Source: Geobacter sp.
Lineage (GTDB): Bacteria; Desulfobacterota; Desulfuromonadia; Geobacterales; Pseudopelobacteraceae
Direction of reading: 5' to 3'
Assembly (NCBI GenBank): GCA_009684515.1
Contig: WKKS01000003.1
Location: 1 to 64,000 of the forward strand
DNA: 64,000 nucleotides
Shown: in pieces, positions 45,088 through 53,164 of the stretch
Numbering within the stretch: position 1 is the first letter of the stretch
Layout of the letters: each line of letters begins with the position of its first letter
The notes under the pieces: model-generated
What the model saw: only the letters and a program-made list of their open reading frames with translations
The model's database searches: none
Told to the model about the DNA's origin: nothing
Made by a program: the position numbers and the translations under genes

Positions 45088-45969
45088 ATGCAGTTCGATC
45101 AGTTGCTTCAATACACACTTTCCGGTCTGTCGACCGGCGCAATCTATGCTCTCATCGGCATCGGTTTTTCGATCATCTACAATGCTACCGGCATAATCAA
45201 CTTTGCCCAGGGCGAATTTGTGATGCTGGGGGGACTGTTTACGCTGACCTGCCTTGATCTTCTCAAACTGCCAATCTGGGCGGCGGTACCTTGTGCGGTT
45301 GTAGCATCGACTGTGGCCGGTCTTCTGTTCGAACGGCTTGCCATCCGTCCTCTCAAAGCGCCAACTCCGATAAATCTGGTCATCATCACGATCGGTGGCA
45401 GCATACTGATTCGAGGGCTTGCCATGCTGGCCTGGGGCAAGGATACTCATTCCATACCATCATTCAGCGGAGATGACCCAATCGCGATCGGCGGTGCGAC
45501 CATCCTGCCACAGCACCTTTGGATACTGGCCATAACAGTAATCATTATTATCATCAACAAGTACTATTTCTACTACACGATCAGTGGCAAAGCCATGCGA
45601 GCCTGCGCTTACAACCGTCGCGCCGCCGGTCTGGTTGGTATTGACGTTCGTAGGATGGTCCTCTTTTCGTTTCTGATCAGTTCAGCAATGGGTGCAATGG
45701 CGGGGATAATTGTCGCCCCTTTGACCATGACCGCCTATGATGTTGGTGTCATGCTTGGCTTGAAAGGTTTTTGTGCAGCCATTATCGGAGGTATGAGTAG
45801 CGGCATGGCCACAGTGGTGGGTGGTTTGCTGCTTGGGATTCTGGAATCGTTGGGTGCCGGACTGATTTCATCCGGTTACAAGGATGCCATCGCATTTATT
45901 ATCCTGCTGCTGATTCTGTTTATCCGTCCCCAGGGTCTGTTCGGCAAAGCCGATTCGGAGCGGGTCTGA
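45088..45969 (+). CDS. livH: branched-chain amino acid ABC permease LivH
   Basis: An inner-membrane permease of 293 residues with about eight hydrophobic helices, forming a heterodimer with LivM. The N-terminal GLSTGAIYALIGIGFSIIYNATGIINFAQGEFVMLGG and the cytoplasmic loop SGKAMRACAYNRRAAGLVGIDVRRM, which contacts the ATPases, are diagnostic. I use the ATG at 45088 with AGAGGTG upstream; the frame reaches back to 45058 inside the hairpin and is unlikely to be used. The stop at 45969 is followed 4 bases later by livM. Confidence 0.94.
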   Translation: MQFDQLLQYTLSGLSTGAIYALIGIGFSIIYNATGIINFAQGEFVMLGGLFTLTCLDLLKLPIWAAVPCAVVASTVAGLLFERLAIRPLKAPTPINLVIITIGGSILIRGLAMLAWGKDTHSIPSFSGDDPIAIGGATILPQHLWILAITVIIIIINKYYFYYTISGKAMRACAYNRRAAGLVGIDVRRMVLFSFLISSAMGAMAGIIVAPLTMTAYDVGVMLGLKGFCAAIIGGMSSGMATVVGGLLLGILESLGAGLISSGYKDAIAFIILLLILFIRPQGLFGKADSERV

Positions 45970-45973
45970 AAAC

Positions 45974-46933
45974 ATGAAACGTGAACTGATTAAATTTATT
46001 TGCTTCTCCCTGTTTGTGATGTTGATGCCGTCATTCTTCAAGGGTGGCTACCTGATGAATGTACTTGTGTTTGTCGGCATCAACACGATGCTGGCAATTG
46101 CGCTTAACCTGCTGCTCGGTTATGCCGGCCAGATTTCACTTGGGCATGCCGGATTCTTCGGGCTGGGCGCTTATCTGTCCGGTATTATGACTGTTACCTA
46201 TGGCTGGAACCCCTGGCAGGCCATGCCTGTTGCGGCAATAGCGGTTGGCTGTCTGGCATATTTGATAGGATTTCCGATCCTGAAGCTCAAAGGCCATTAT
46301 CTGGCAATGGCAACTCTAGGCATTGGAATAATCATCTACATTGTCTTTAACGAAACGTACGATTTGACAGGTGGTCCGTCGGGTCTTTCCGGAATTCCAA
46401 ATCTGGAACTGGGCGGGATTGTCTTTGATACGGATGTAAAAAACTATTACCTGATTTGGACATTCACACTGGCAGTAGTTCTCTTCTCGATTAATCTTGC
46501 CAACTCTCGTGTGGGTCGCGCATTGCGTGCCGTTCATGATTCCGAGGTGGCTGCACGTGTCGTCGGTGTCAACGCCAGGCTGCTCAAGGTGCAGGTATTT
46601 GCACTTTCGGCCGTATTGTCATCTCTGGCCGGAAGCCTGTATGCCCATACGATGACGTTTATTTCCCCAGCTTCATTCGGTTTTAACTTCTCGGTTGAGT
46701 TGTTAACCATGGTAGTAATCGGAGGCCTGGGAAGCGTCTACGGCTCCTTTCTTGGAGCTGCCCTGCTGACATTGTTGCCCGAATTCCTGCGCTCTGCCAA
46801 TGACTATGACATAATTATTTATGGTGGTTTGCTGGTCATAATGGTTATGTTTATGCCTGGTGGACTTGTACGTGGAATTCCGGATTTATTCAAAAAAGTA
46901 TTCAAAACAAAGGGAGGTGCCGATCATGCTTGA
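45974..46933 (+). CDS. livM: branched-chain amino acid ABC permease LivM
   Basis: The second permease subunit, 319 residues with about nine hydrophobic helices. INTMLAIALNLLLGYAGQISLGHAGFFGLGAY and the loop GRALRAVHDSEVAARVVGVN (coupling helix contacting the ATPases) are clear, as is VVIGGLGSVYGSFLGAAL. It overlaps livG by 8 bases. The long C-terminal hydrophilic tail (FKKVFKTKGGADHA) is normal for the family. Confidence 0.94.
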   Translation: MKRELIKFICFSLFVMLMPSFFKGGYLMNVLVFVGINTMLAIALNLLLGYAGQISLGHAGFFGLGAYLSGIMTVTYGWNPWQAMPVAAIAVGCLAYLIGFPILKLKGHYLAMATLGIGIIIYIVFNETYDLTGGPSGLSGIPNLELGGIVFDTDVKNYYLIWTFTLAVVLFSINLANSRVGRALRAVHDSEVAARVVGVNARLLKVQVFALSAVLSSLAGSLYAHTMTFISPASFGFNFSVELLTMVVIGGLGSVYGSFLGAALLTLLPEFLRSANDYDIIIYGGLLVIMVMFMPGGLVRGIPDLFKKVFKTKGGADHA

Positions 46934-47681
46934 AGTCGTCGGCATCACTCAGATATTTGGTGGTGTTACCGCCCTGGAAGACGTGTCATTTAGTATTCGC
47001 AAAGGTGATATTACCGGTGTAATCGGACCCAATGGAGCTGGTAAAACCACACTTTTTAATATTATCACCGGCATTTACACTCAGACTTCCGGCAAGGTCC
47101 TTTTTGAAGAAAAGGATGTGTCAGGTCTGCCGCCTGAACGCCTGGCGCGTCTTTCCATGGTCCGTACCTTTCAGAATATAGAGCTGTTCGGTGGTATGAC
47201 CGTGCATGAAAATGTCATGGTGGGTATGCATACAAAAAGCTCAAGCAGCCTGTTTTCCTGCGCACTCAAGATGCCCTGGAGTATTTTTGAAGAGCGCCGA
47301 ATTCGCGAAGCTTCCATGAAATGGCTCGAGTTCACCGGTATTACCGAGTTGGCTGACGTTACGGCAGCAAATCTTCCATTCGGCAAAGGGCGGCTTCTTG
47401 AAATCGCTCGCGCACTGGCGGTCGAACCGCGTATAATTCTGATGGATGAACCTGCGGCTGGACTTAACAGCCAGGAAACCCTTGCTTTAGGCCAATTGAT
47501 CAAACGCATTCGCGATCTGGGTATCACGGTGCTGTTGGTTGAACATGACATGGAGCTGGTCATGGATATCTGCGATCGGATTGTTGTGCTTAACCTTGGA
47601 AGAAAACTGGCCGAGGGAACCCCGCGTGAAATCCAGGATAATCCAGATGTAATATCGGCTTATCTGGGAGATGATGACTGA
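46926..47681 (+). CDS. livG: branched-chain amino acid ABC ATPase LivG
   Basis: An ABC ATPase of 251 residues: Walker A GPNGAGKTT, Q-loop RTFQNIELF, signature-like NLPFGKGRLLEIARAL (the usual LSGGQ is replaced by LPFGKGR as in LivG), Walker B ILMDEPAAGLN and the switch His in LVEHDM. The ATG at 46926 with GGGAGG upstream lies within livM; the longer frame back to 46860 is only livM antiframe. It pairs with LivF to power uptake, and ends overlapping the livF start by one base. Confidence 0.95.
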   Translation: MLEVVGITQIFGGVTALEDVSFSIRKGDITGVIGPNGAGKTTLFNIITGIYTQTSGKVLFEEKDVSGLPPERLARLSMVRTFQNIELFGGMTVHENVMVGMHTKSSSSLFSCALKMPWSIFEERRIREASMKWLEFTGITELADVTAANLPFGKGRLLEIARALAVEPRIILMDEPAAGLNSQETLALGQLIKRIRDLGITVLLVEHDMELVMDICDRIVVLNLGRKLAEGTPREIQDNPDVISAYLGDDD

Positions 47682-48424
47682 TGCTGCGACTGAAGAATAT
47701 CAACACATACTACGGTAAAGTCCACGCGCTCAAAAATATTTCGCTTCACCTTGGACAGGGAGAGATTGTAACTCTGATCGGTGCCAATGGTGCCGGCAAA
47801 ACAACTATTCTTAACACTATTTCCGGAGTAACTCCTGCTTCCGCTGGGGAAATACTGTTCAATAAAGAACCTGTGTCAGCATTGCAGCCTGACAGAATTG
47901 TCAAACTTGGCATTTCCCAGGTTCCGGAAGGCCGACAGGTTTTTAAGCCGCTTTCTGTTGAGGATAACCTGGAACTGGGGGCTTATCTCCGATATCGCAG
48001 CCGGGAATGGAAAGCAACAATACACAAGGATATGAAACAGGTATTTGAGTTGTTTCCCCGTCTTGAGGAACGCCGTAAACAGCTTGCTGGAACCATGTCG
48101 GGTGGAGAACAGCAGATGCTGGCCATCGGCCGGGCCCTGATGGCCAATCCGAAGCTGTTGCTGCTGGACGAACCATCCATGGGACTGGCTCCGCTGGTGG
48201 TGCAGGAAATCTTCCGTGTTCTGGAACGTCTGCGCCAGGAAAGCGGCACCACCATACTGCTGGTGGAGCAGAACGCCAAGGCCGCTCTCAAATTGGCCGA
48301 CCGGGGGTACGTGCTTGAAACCGGCAAAGTGATTCTGGAGGGAGCGGCTGATGAATTGATGGAAAATGCCGAGGTCAAGCGCGCCTATCTCGGCAAGGAT
48401 AAAAAGGAAATGTGGGAACGGTAA
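47681..48424 (+). CDS. livF: branched-chain amino acid ABC ATPase LivF
   Basis: The second ABC ATPase, 247 residues: Walker A GANGAGKTT, Q-loop ISQVPEGRQVFKPLSV, signature AGTMSGGEQQMLAIGRAL, Walker B LLLDEPSMGLAPL and the switch His replaced by Gln in LVEQNAK, all LivF-like. Its ATG shares a base with the livG TGA (TGATG). The last gene of the long operon; hpnH follows after 76 bases and may have its own start, though no good promoter or terminator is obvious between them. Confidence 0.95.
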   Translation: MLRLKNINTYYGKVHALKNISLHLGQGEIVTLIGANGAGKTTILNTISGVTPASAGEILFNKEPVSALQPDRIVKLGISQVPEGRQVFKPLSVEDNLELGAYLRYRSREWKATIHKDMKQVFELFPRLEERRKQLAGTMSGGEQQMLAIGRALMANPKLLLLDEPSMGLAPLVVQEIFRVLERLRQESGTTILLVEQNAKAALKLADRGYVLETGKVILEGAADELMENAEVKRAYLGKDKKEMWER

Positions 48425-48500
48425 TTTTAAACATACTTGCGGCAAAGAGAAGTGTAAAATAAACAAGCAAAGTAGCGATAATCGAAAGGAAGTAAACTAA

Positions 48501-49499
48501 ATGCGTTTTCCGATGCGACTTAACTATGACCTGACTAAATACATTGTCAGCAACAAGATCAACAAGGTAGAGAAATATCCGCTGGTGCTGATGCTGGAAC
48601 CAACCCACCTTTGCAATCTGGCCTGCTCTGGTTGCGGCCGTATCCGCGAGTATGCCGATACTATCCAGGAGATGATGAGCCTTGAGGATTGTCTTAAATC
48701 AGTGGATGAATGCCCGGCGCCGGTCGTCACTATTACCGGTGGAGAGCCGTTTCTGTACCCGCACATTTACAAACTTATCAAAGAGGTAATCAAGAGGGGC
48801 AAGCATATCTACCTCTGTACCAATGGCATTCTGCTTGAGAAAGCTCTCGACTCGATGACGCCCCACCCAAATTTCACTATCAATGTCCATATGGATGGTT
48901 TGGAAGAAACGCATGACCGCATTCTGGAGCGCAAGGGTGCTTTCAAAATCGGGATGGAGGCGATTAAAAAAGCAAAAAAACTCGGGTTCAGAGTTTGTAC
49001 CAACACCACCATCTTCAACGAAACCGATCTGGTAGAGATTGAAATGTTATTCACACGTCTGGAAGAGGTCGGAGTTGACGGTCTGTTGGTTGCACCTGGA
49101 TTTGGGTATGAGGCTGTTGGTGAAAAACTGTTCCTGGAACGTCGCGATATCGAACGTAAATTTGCGGATGTTTATGAAATGAGCAAGAAACACCGTTTCT
49201 TCTCGACACCGATGTACCTGCGTTTCCTGAAGGGTGAAAAGAAACTGGAATGTACGCCATGGGGAAATCCGACCCGCAATCCACGCGGATGGAAAGCGCC
49301 ATGTTATCTGATAACCGACGGCCATTACTCAACCTTCAAAGAAATGATGGAGAAAACTGATTGGGAAAAATACGGAGTTGGCAAAGATCCGCGTTGCGCG
49401 CAATGCATGATGCATTGCGGCTTTGAGCCGACCGTTGTCAATGAGATCGGCAAGAGCTGGAAAGATATTTTTGAAATGATGATCTGGAACATGACCTGA
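48501..49499 (+). CDS. hpnH: adenosyl-hopene transferase (radical SAM)
   Basis: HpnH adds the adenosyl group of SAM to diploptene, the first step of making extended hopanoids. The radical-SAM motif is CNLACSGCGRI; YPLVLMLEPTHLCNLAC, TITGGEPFLYPHI, NVHMDGLEETHDRILERKGAF and a C-terminal Cys-rich CAQCMMHCGFEPT match the family closely. 332 residues, GAAAGGAAG before the ATG. Other hopanoid genes (squalene-hopene cyclase, hpnA-G) are not in the window. A terminator follows. Confidence 0.9.
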   Translation: MRFPMRLNYDLTKYIVSNKINKVEKYPLVLMLEPTHLCNLACSGCGRIREYADTIQEMMSLEDCLKSVDECPAPVVTITGGEPFLYPHIYKLIKEVIKRGKHIYLCTNGILLEKALDSMTPHPNFTINVHMDGLEETHDRILERKGAFKIGMEAIKKAKKLGFRVCTNTTIFNETDLVEIEMLFTRLEEVGVDGLLVAPGFGYEAVGEKLFLERRDIERKFADVYEMSKKHRFFSTPMYLRFLKGEKKLECTPWGNPTRNPRGWKAPCYLITDGHYSTFKEMMEKTDWEKYGVGKDPRCAQCMMHCGFEPTVVNEIGKSWKDIFEMMIWNMT

Positions 49500-49526
49500 T
49501 ATTCAGGTTTCAAGCTGATATGTAAA

Positions 49527-49567
49527 GAAGCCCCACTATCGAGCGAACGAGAGTGGGGCTTCCCTTT
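49527..49567 (+). terminator. terminator of hpnH
   Basis: GAAGCCCCACT pairs with AGTGGGGCTTC around a 14-base loop that itself has TCG/CGA, followed by CCCTTTTG. Confidence 0.85.
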
Positions 49568-49583
49568 TGTTGGTTAAATATTT

Positions 49584-49656
49584 AAAAATGGGGTCGTTAC
49601 TTCCAAACCAGTCATTTTCACTAAGAGACTGATTGGAAGGGAACGACCCCATTTTT
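49584..49656. repeat. 73-bp inverted-repeat element (REP/MITE-like)
   Basis: Two 30-base arms, AAAAATGGGGTCGTTACTTC... (49584-49613) and its imperfect complement (49627-49656), around a 13-base loop, with four mismatched positions by eye. The pattern GGGGTCGTT at both ends and flanking A/T runs look like a short palindromic mobile element or a doubled terminator. No other copy in this window. Confidence 0.6.
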
Positions 49657-49704
49657 GTTGAGAATGGTGCTAAGTGAATACATTAGGATGTCAAAGCATT
49701 CCCG

Positions 49705-49732
49705 TTGACAAAGCTTGGTGGGACGTTAGAAT
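49705..49732 (+). promoter_or_regulatory. promoter of the pdh operon
   Basis: Consensus TTGACA (49705-49710), a 16-base spacer and TAGAAT (49727-49732), upstream of the E1-alpha start by about 50 bases. Confidence 0.65.
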
Positions 49733-49782
49733 CTTTATAACAGAGTTCATTCTTGATAGAATCTGTAAAGAGAGAAATGGCC

Positions 49783-50838
49783 ATGCCTAATGATATTCTT
49801 GCCACTTTTACGGTCCGGCGTCTCACCATTCTTAATGAGAATGGGAATGTAGACGACGCGCTGATGCCGGTTCTCTCCGAAACCGAGATCCGGCGTATGT
49901 ACGAATTGATGATCCTGACGCGGACATTTGACGAACGTGCCCAGGCCCTGCAACGGGAGGGGCGGCTTGGCACTTATCCGTCCACATTGGGTCAAGAAGC
50001 GGCTCAGATCGGCAGCGCCCTCGCTCTGCATCACTCCGACTGGGTCTTTCCTTCCTTTCGGGAGATGGGTGTTCAGTTGACCCTCGGTTATCCAATCCAC
50101 CGGCTCTTGCAGTATTGGTCGGGCGATGAGCGCGGCCAGGTATCGCCGGAGAATTTCAACATTTTCCCCATGTGCCTCTCCGTTGGAACCCACATTCCAC
50201 ATGCGGTCGGGGCGGCTATGGCTGCCCGCTATCGTCGCGACCCGGTCGTGGTGGTTGCTTATTTCGGTGACGGTGCCACTTCCAAGGGGGATTTCCACGA
50301 GGGATTCAATCTTGCGGGAGTGTTCCGGTTGCCGGTGGTTTTCATTTGTCAGAACAACCAATGGGCTATTTCAGTTCCGTTAAAGGGACAGACGGCTTCA
50401 GCGTCTCTTGCGCAGAAGGCCATCGGGTTTGGATTCGAAGGGGTACAGGTGGACGGCAACGACGTGTTCGCTGTTCACAGGGCTGCGACGGAAGCGATCG
50501 AAAAGGCGCGTAGCGGGGGAGGGGCGACATTTATTGAATGTCTTACCTATCGAATGGCTGATCATACCACCGCTGATGATGCCTCCCGTTACCGTTCCCC
50601 GGATGATGTGGCAATCTGGCGCGCCAAAGATCCGATTATGCGACTGGAGCGATTCATGGATCTGCGAGGGATGCTGAAAGATGGGTACGTGGAACAGACA
50701 AAAACTTTTGCAACCTCGACCATCGATGAGGCCGTGCGTACCATGGAAGCGATCCCGCCTCCGCTGACTGCTGAAATGTTTGATCATACCTGCGCTGTCT
50801 TGAATCCGCGCCAGGTCAGGCAACGGGAGGGGGGCTGA
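49783..50838 (+). CDS. pdhA: pyruvate dehydrogenase E1 component, alpha subunit
   Basis: The TPP-binding alpha chain of a heterotetrameric 2-oxo-acid dehydrogenase E1. YELMILTRTFDERAQALQREGRLGTYPSTLGQEAAQ, the TPP motif VVAYFGDGATSKGDFHEGFNLA through QNNQWAISVP and the phosphorylation-loop-like RMADHTTADDASRYRS match the bacterial pyruvate-type rather than branched-chain enzymes. About 351 residues from the ATG at 49783, which is 8 bases from GAGAG; an ATG at 49777 is equally possible. Next gene is E1 beta two bases on. Confidence 0.88.
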   Translation: MPNDILATFTVRRLTILNENGNVDDALMPVLSETEIRRMYELMILTRTFDERAQALQREGRLGTYPSTLGQEAAQIGSALALHHSDWVFPSFREMGVQLTLGYPIHRLLQYWSGDERGQVSPENFNIFPMCLSVGTHIPHAVGAAMAARYRRDPVVVVAYFGDGATSKGDFHEGFNLAGVFRLPVVFICQNNQWAISVPLKGQTASASLAQKAIGFGFEGVQVDGNDVFAVHRAATEAIEKARSGGGATFIECLTYRMADHTTADDASRYRSPDDVAIWRAKDPIMRLERFMDLRGMLKDGYVEQTKTFATSTIDEAVRTMEAIPPPLTAEMFDHTCAVLNPRQVRQREGG

Positions 50839-50839
50839 C

Positions 50840-51802
50840 ATGGCTCGAATAAACATGGTGCAGGCGCTTAACATGGCTCTGGGCAGCGAAATGAAGCGTG
50901 ACGACCGGGTCGTCATTCTCGGTGAGGACGTGGGGAGGGACGGTGGTGTTTTTCGTGTTACCGAGGGGTTTCAGGAACAATTTGGTTCAGAACGCGTGAT
51001 CGATACTCCCATCTCGGAATCGGCCATCGTCGGCATGGCGATCGGGATGGCCGCCTACGGCCTGCTGCCGGTGGCCGAAATTCAGTTCCTGGGTTTTTCC
51101 TATGCGGCTTTCGATCAGCTGTTTGTCCATGCCGCCCGGCTGCGCTCCCGCTCCCGCTCGCGCTATAACTGCCCGATGGTGGTACGGACTCCCTACGGCG
51201 GGGGGATCAAGGCTCCGGAACTGCATGAGGAAAGCAGCGAGGCGTTCTTTTGCCACATGCCAGGAATCAAAGTTGTTGTGCCGTCCGGTCCTTACACGGC
51301 CAAGGGGTTATTGCTGGCCGCCATCCGTGACCCGGATCCGGTCCTGTTTCTGGAGCCGACCCGACTCTACCGGCTCATCAAGGAAGAAGTTCCAGACGGA
51401 GAGTACACCATACCTCTCGGCAAGGCCCGCGTGGTCCGCGAAGGTGGCGATCTGACCGTAATCGCCTGGGGAAGTATGCTGGAGCGGGTGATGAAGGCCG
51501 TGGAACGGTACAATGCCGAGGTGATCGATCTTCTTACACTCAACCCTTTCGATGCGGTGGCTGTGCTCGCCTCTGTTAAGAAGACCGGTCGAGTGGTAAT
51601 TGTACACGAAGCGCCCAGAACCTGTGGTTTCGGTGCCGAGATTGCCGCCACTGTTGCAGAGCAAGGGATCATGGATCTCCGAGCGCCGATCCTGCGAGTT
51701 ACGGCTCCCGATGTACCGGTACCATTGTCTAAACTTTTCGATTACTACATTCCTTCGATTGAACAGATAACCGCGGCTATTGATGAGGTATTGCGATATT
51801 AA
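50840..51802 (+). CDS. pdhB: pyruvate dehydrogenase E1 component, beta subunit
   Basis: The beta chain (320 residues) binds TPP with E1 alpha. It has the Glu of VILGEDVGRDGGVFRVTEGF, DTPISESAIVGMAIGMAAYG, ARLRSRSRSRYNCPMVVRTPYGGG and the C-terminal transketolase domain with VIVHEAPRTCGFGAEIAAT. The TPP pyrimidine Glu is in VAEIQF. It follows pdhA closely. Arg-Ser repeats RSRSRSR in the middle are an oddity of this copy. Confidence 0.93.
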   Translation: MARINMVQALNMALGSEMKRDDRVVILGEDVGRDGGVFRVTEGFQEQFGSERVIDTPISESAIVGMAIGMAAYGLLPVAEIQFLGFSYAAFDQLFVHAARLRSRSRSRYNCPMVVRTPYGGGIKAPELHEESSEAFFCHMPGIKVVVPSGPYTAKGLLLAAIRDPDPVLFLEPTRLYRLIKEEVPDGEYTIPLGKARVVREGGDLTVIAWGSMLERVMKAVERYNAEVIDLLTLNPFDAVAVLASVKKTGRVVIVHEAPRTCGFGAEIAATVAEQGIMDLRAPILRVTAPDVPVPLSKLFDYYIPSIEQITAAIDEVLRY

Positions 51803-51850
51803 GGGTTCGGCCGCTACGATTTGCAAACCAACAGTGTAAAGGGGTTATAA

Positions 51851-53050
51851 ATGCCTTTTGAATTCAGACTGCCGGATTTGGGCGAAGGAATTGCCGAAGT
51901 AGAGTTGCGCAAATGGCTGGTGAAGGAAGGCGTCCGGGTCGCGGAGCATCAGACGGTTCTCGAGGTGGAAACCGACAAGGCGGTGGTTGAAGTGCCGACT
52001 CCACGAGCGGGAATCATAACCCGTATTCATAGGAGTGAAGGTGAGACAGTTCTGGTAGGGGAGGCGCTCTTGACCATTGCAGATGAGCGGGACGAAATGT
52101 CCGAACGACCTCGCTCAGTCGGGATTGTCGGGACCCTTCCCGAAGCGGAAGATGACCCAGTTAAGGCCGATGTAGTGATGAAAAATCTCGATATTCTGGC
52201 CACACCATCTGTGCGGAAATTGGCCCGGGAGCGGGGCATTGACCTGTATGGGGTCAAGGGGAGCGGACCACGCGGTTGCATCACTCCCGAAGATCTGCCT
52301 CGGTCGGCTTCAGTTGTGCCGCTGCCTGGGAATGGCGAGGCGGGACCGGTGGAACGTGTTCCGCTGCGAGGGATCAGGCGGACTATTGCGCGGAATTTGC
52401 TGGTTTCCCAACGTTTGACTGCCTTTGTCACCACAATGGAAGAGGTTGATGTTACTGACCTTTGTGAACTGCGCGCCCGCGAACAGCATGCTGTTGAAGC
52501 CCATGGCACTCACCTGACCTTCCTGCCGTTTTTCATCAAGGCCGCCCAGAACGCTCTTCGTGAACACCCACGTCTGAATGCCTCCCTCGATGAGGAGTCT
52601 GAAACTGTCATCATCAAGAAATATTATAACTTCGGCATTGCCGTGGAGACTTCTGAGGGGCTGATGGTTCCGGTTGTCCGCAATGTGGAGAGAAAGAGCA
52701 TCCTGGAACTTGCGGCGGACATTCAGGAACTGGGTGAGAAGGCGCGCTCGCGTACTATTTCGATAGAGGAAATGCGGGGAAGCAGTTTCACCATTACCAA
52801 CTATGGTTATTTTGGAGCGAGCTACGCCACGCCGGTCATCAACTGGCCGGATGTTGCAATCCTTGGTTGCGGCCGTATTGTTGAGCGGCCCTGGGTGCAT
52901 CAGGGAACAATTGCAATTCGCAAAATTCTCCCACTATCGCTCACTTTTGACCACCGGGTAACCGATGGCGCCGAAGCAGCCCTGTTTCTGCGTAAAGTGT
53001 CAGATTATCTGGAAGACCCGGCGTTGCTCTTTATTGAAAGCAGGTGTTAG
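51851..53050 (+). CDS. pdhC: dihydrolipoamide acyltransferase (E2 component)
   Basis: The acyltransferase core of the complex, 399 residues: one N-terminal lipoyl domain with the modified lysine in EVETDKAVVEVP (about 41), a peripheral-subunit binding domain (about 115-150, ATPSVRKLARERGIDLYGVKGSGPRG) and the catalytic domain (about 175-399) with the active-site DHRVTDGAEAALF. It needs an E3 dihydrolipoamide dehydrogenase that is not encoded here, so it must use a shared one. The lipoate must come from genes elsewhere. This completes a three-gene dehydrogenase operon. Confidence 0.93.
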   Translation: MPFEFRLPDLGEGIAEVELRKWLVKEGVRVAEHQTVLEVETDKAVVEVPTPRAGIITRIHRSEGETVLVGEALLTIADERDEMSERPRSVGIVGTLPEAEDDPVKADVVMKNLDILATPSVRKLARERGIDLYGVKGSGPRGCITPEDLPRSASVVPLPGNGEAGPVERVPLRGIRRTIARNLLVSQRLTAFVTTMEEVDVTDLCELRAREQHAVEAHGTHLTFLPFFIKAAQNALREHPRLNASLDEESETVIIKKYYNFGIAVETSEGLMVPVVRNVERKSILELAADIQELGEKARSRTISIEEMRGSSFTITNYGYFGASYATPVINWPDVAILGCGRIVERPWVHQGTIAIRKILPLSLTFDHRVTDGAEAALFLRKVSDYLEDPALLFIESRC

Positions 53051-53121
53051 TTTAATGATGATGACCGGAATTTTCCGGAAAAGATCGCCAGAATCATTGC
53101 CGAGCATGTAATGGCGAATTG

Positions 53122-53150
53122 AAAAAACGGGTGGCAAGATCCCTTGCCAC
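53122..53150 (-). terminator. terminator after the FecR-type gene
   Basis: On the minus strand GTGGCAAG-GGAT-CTTGCCAC then CCG and six T. It follows the leftward gene ending at 53165, 15 bases downstream. Confidence 0.85.
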
Positions 53151-53164
53151 ACAAATGTTTCCAT

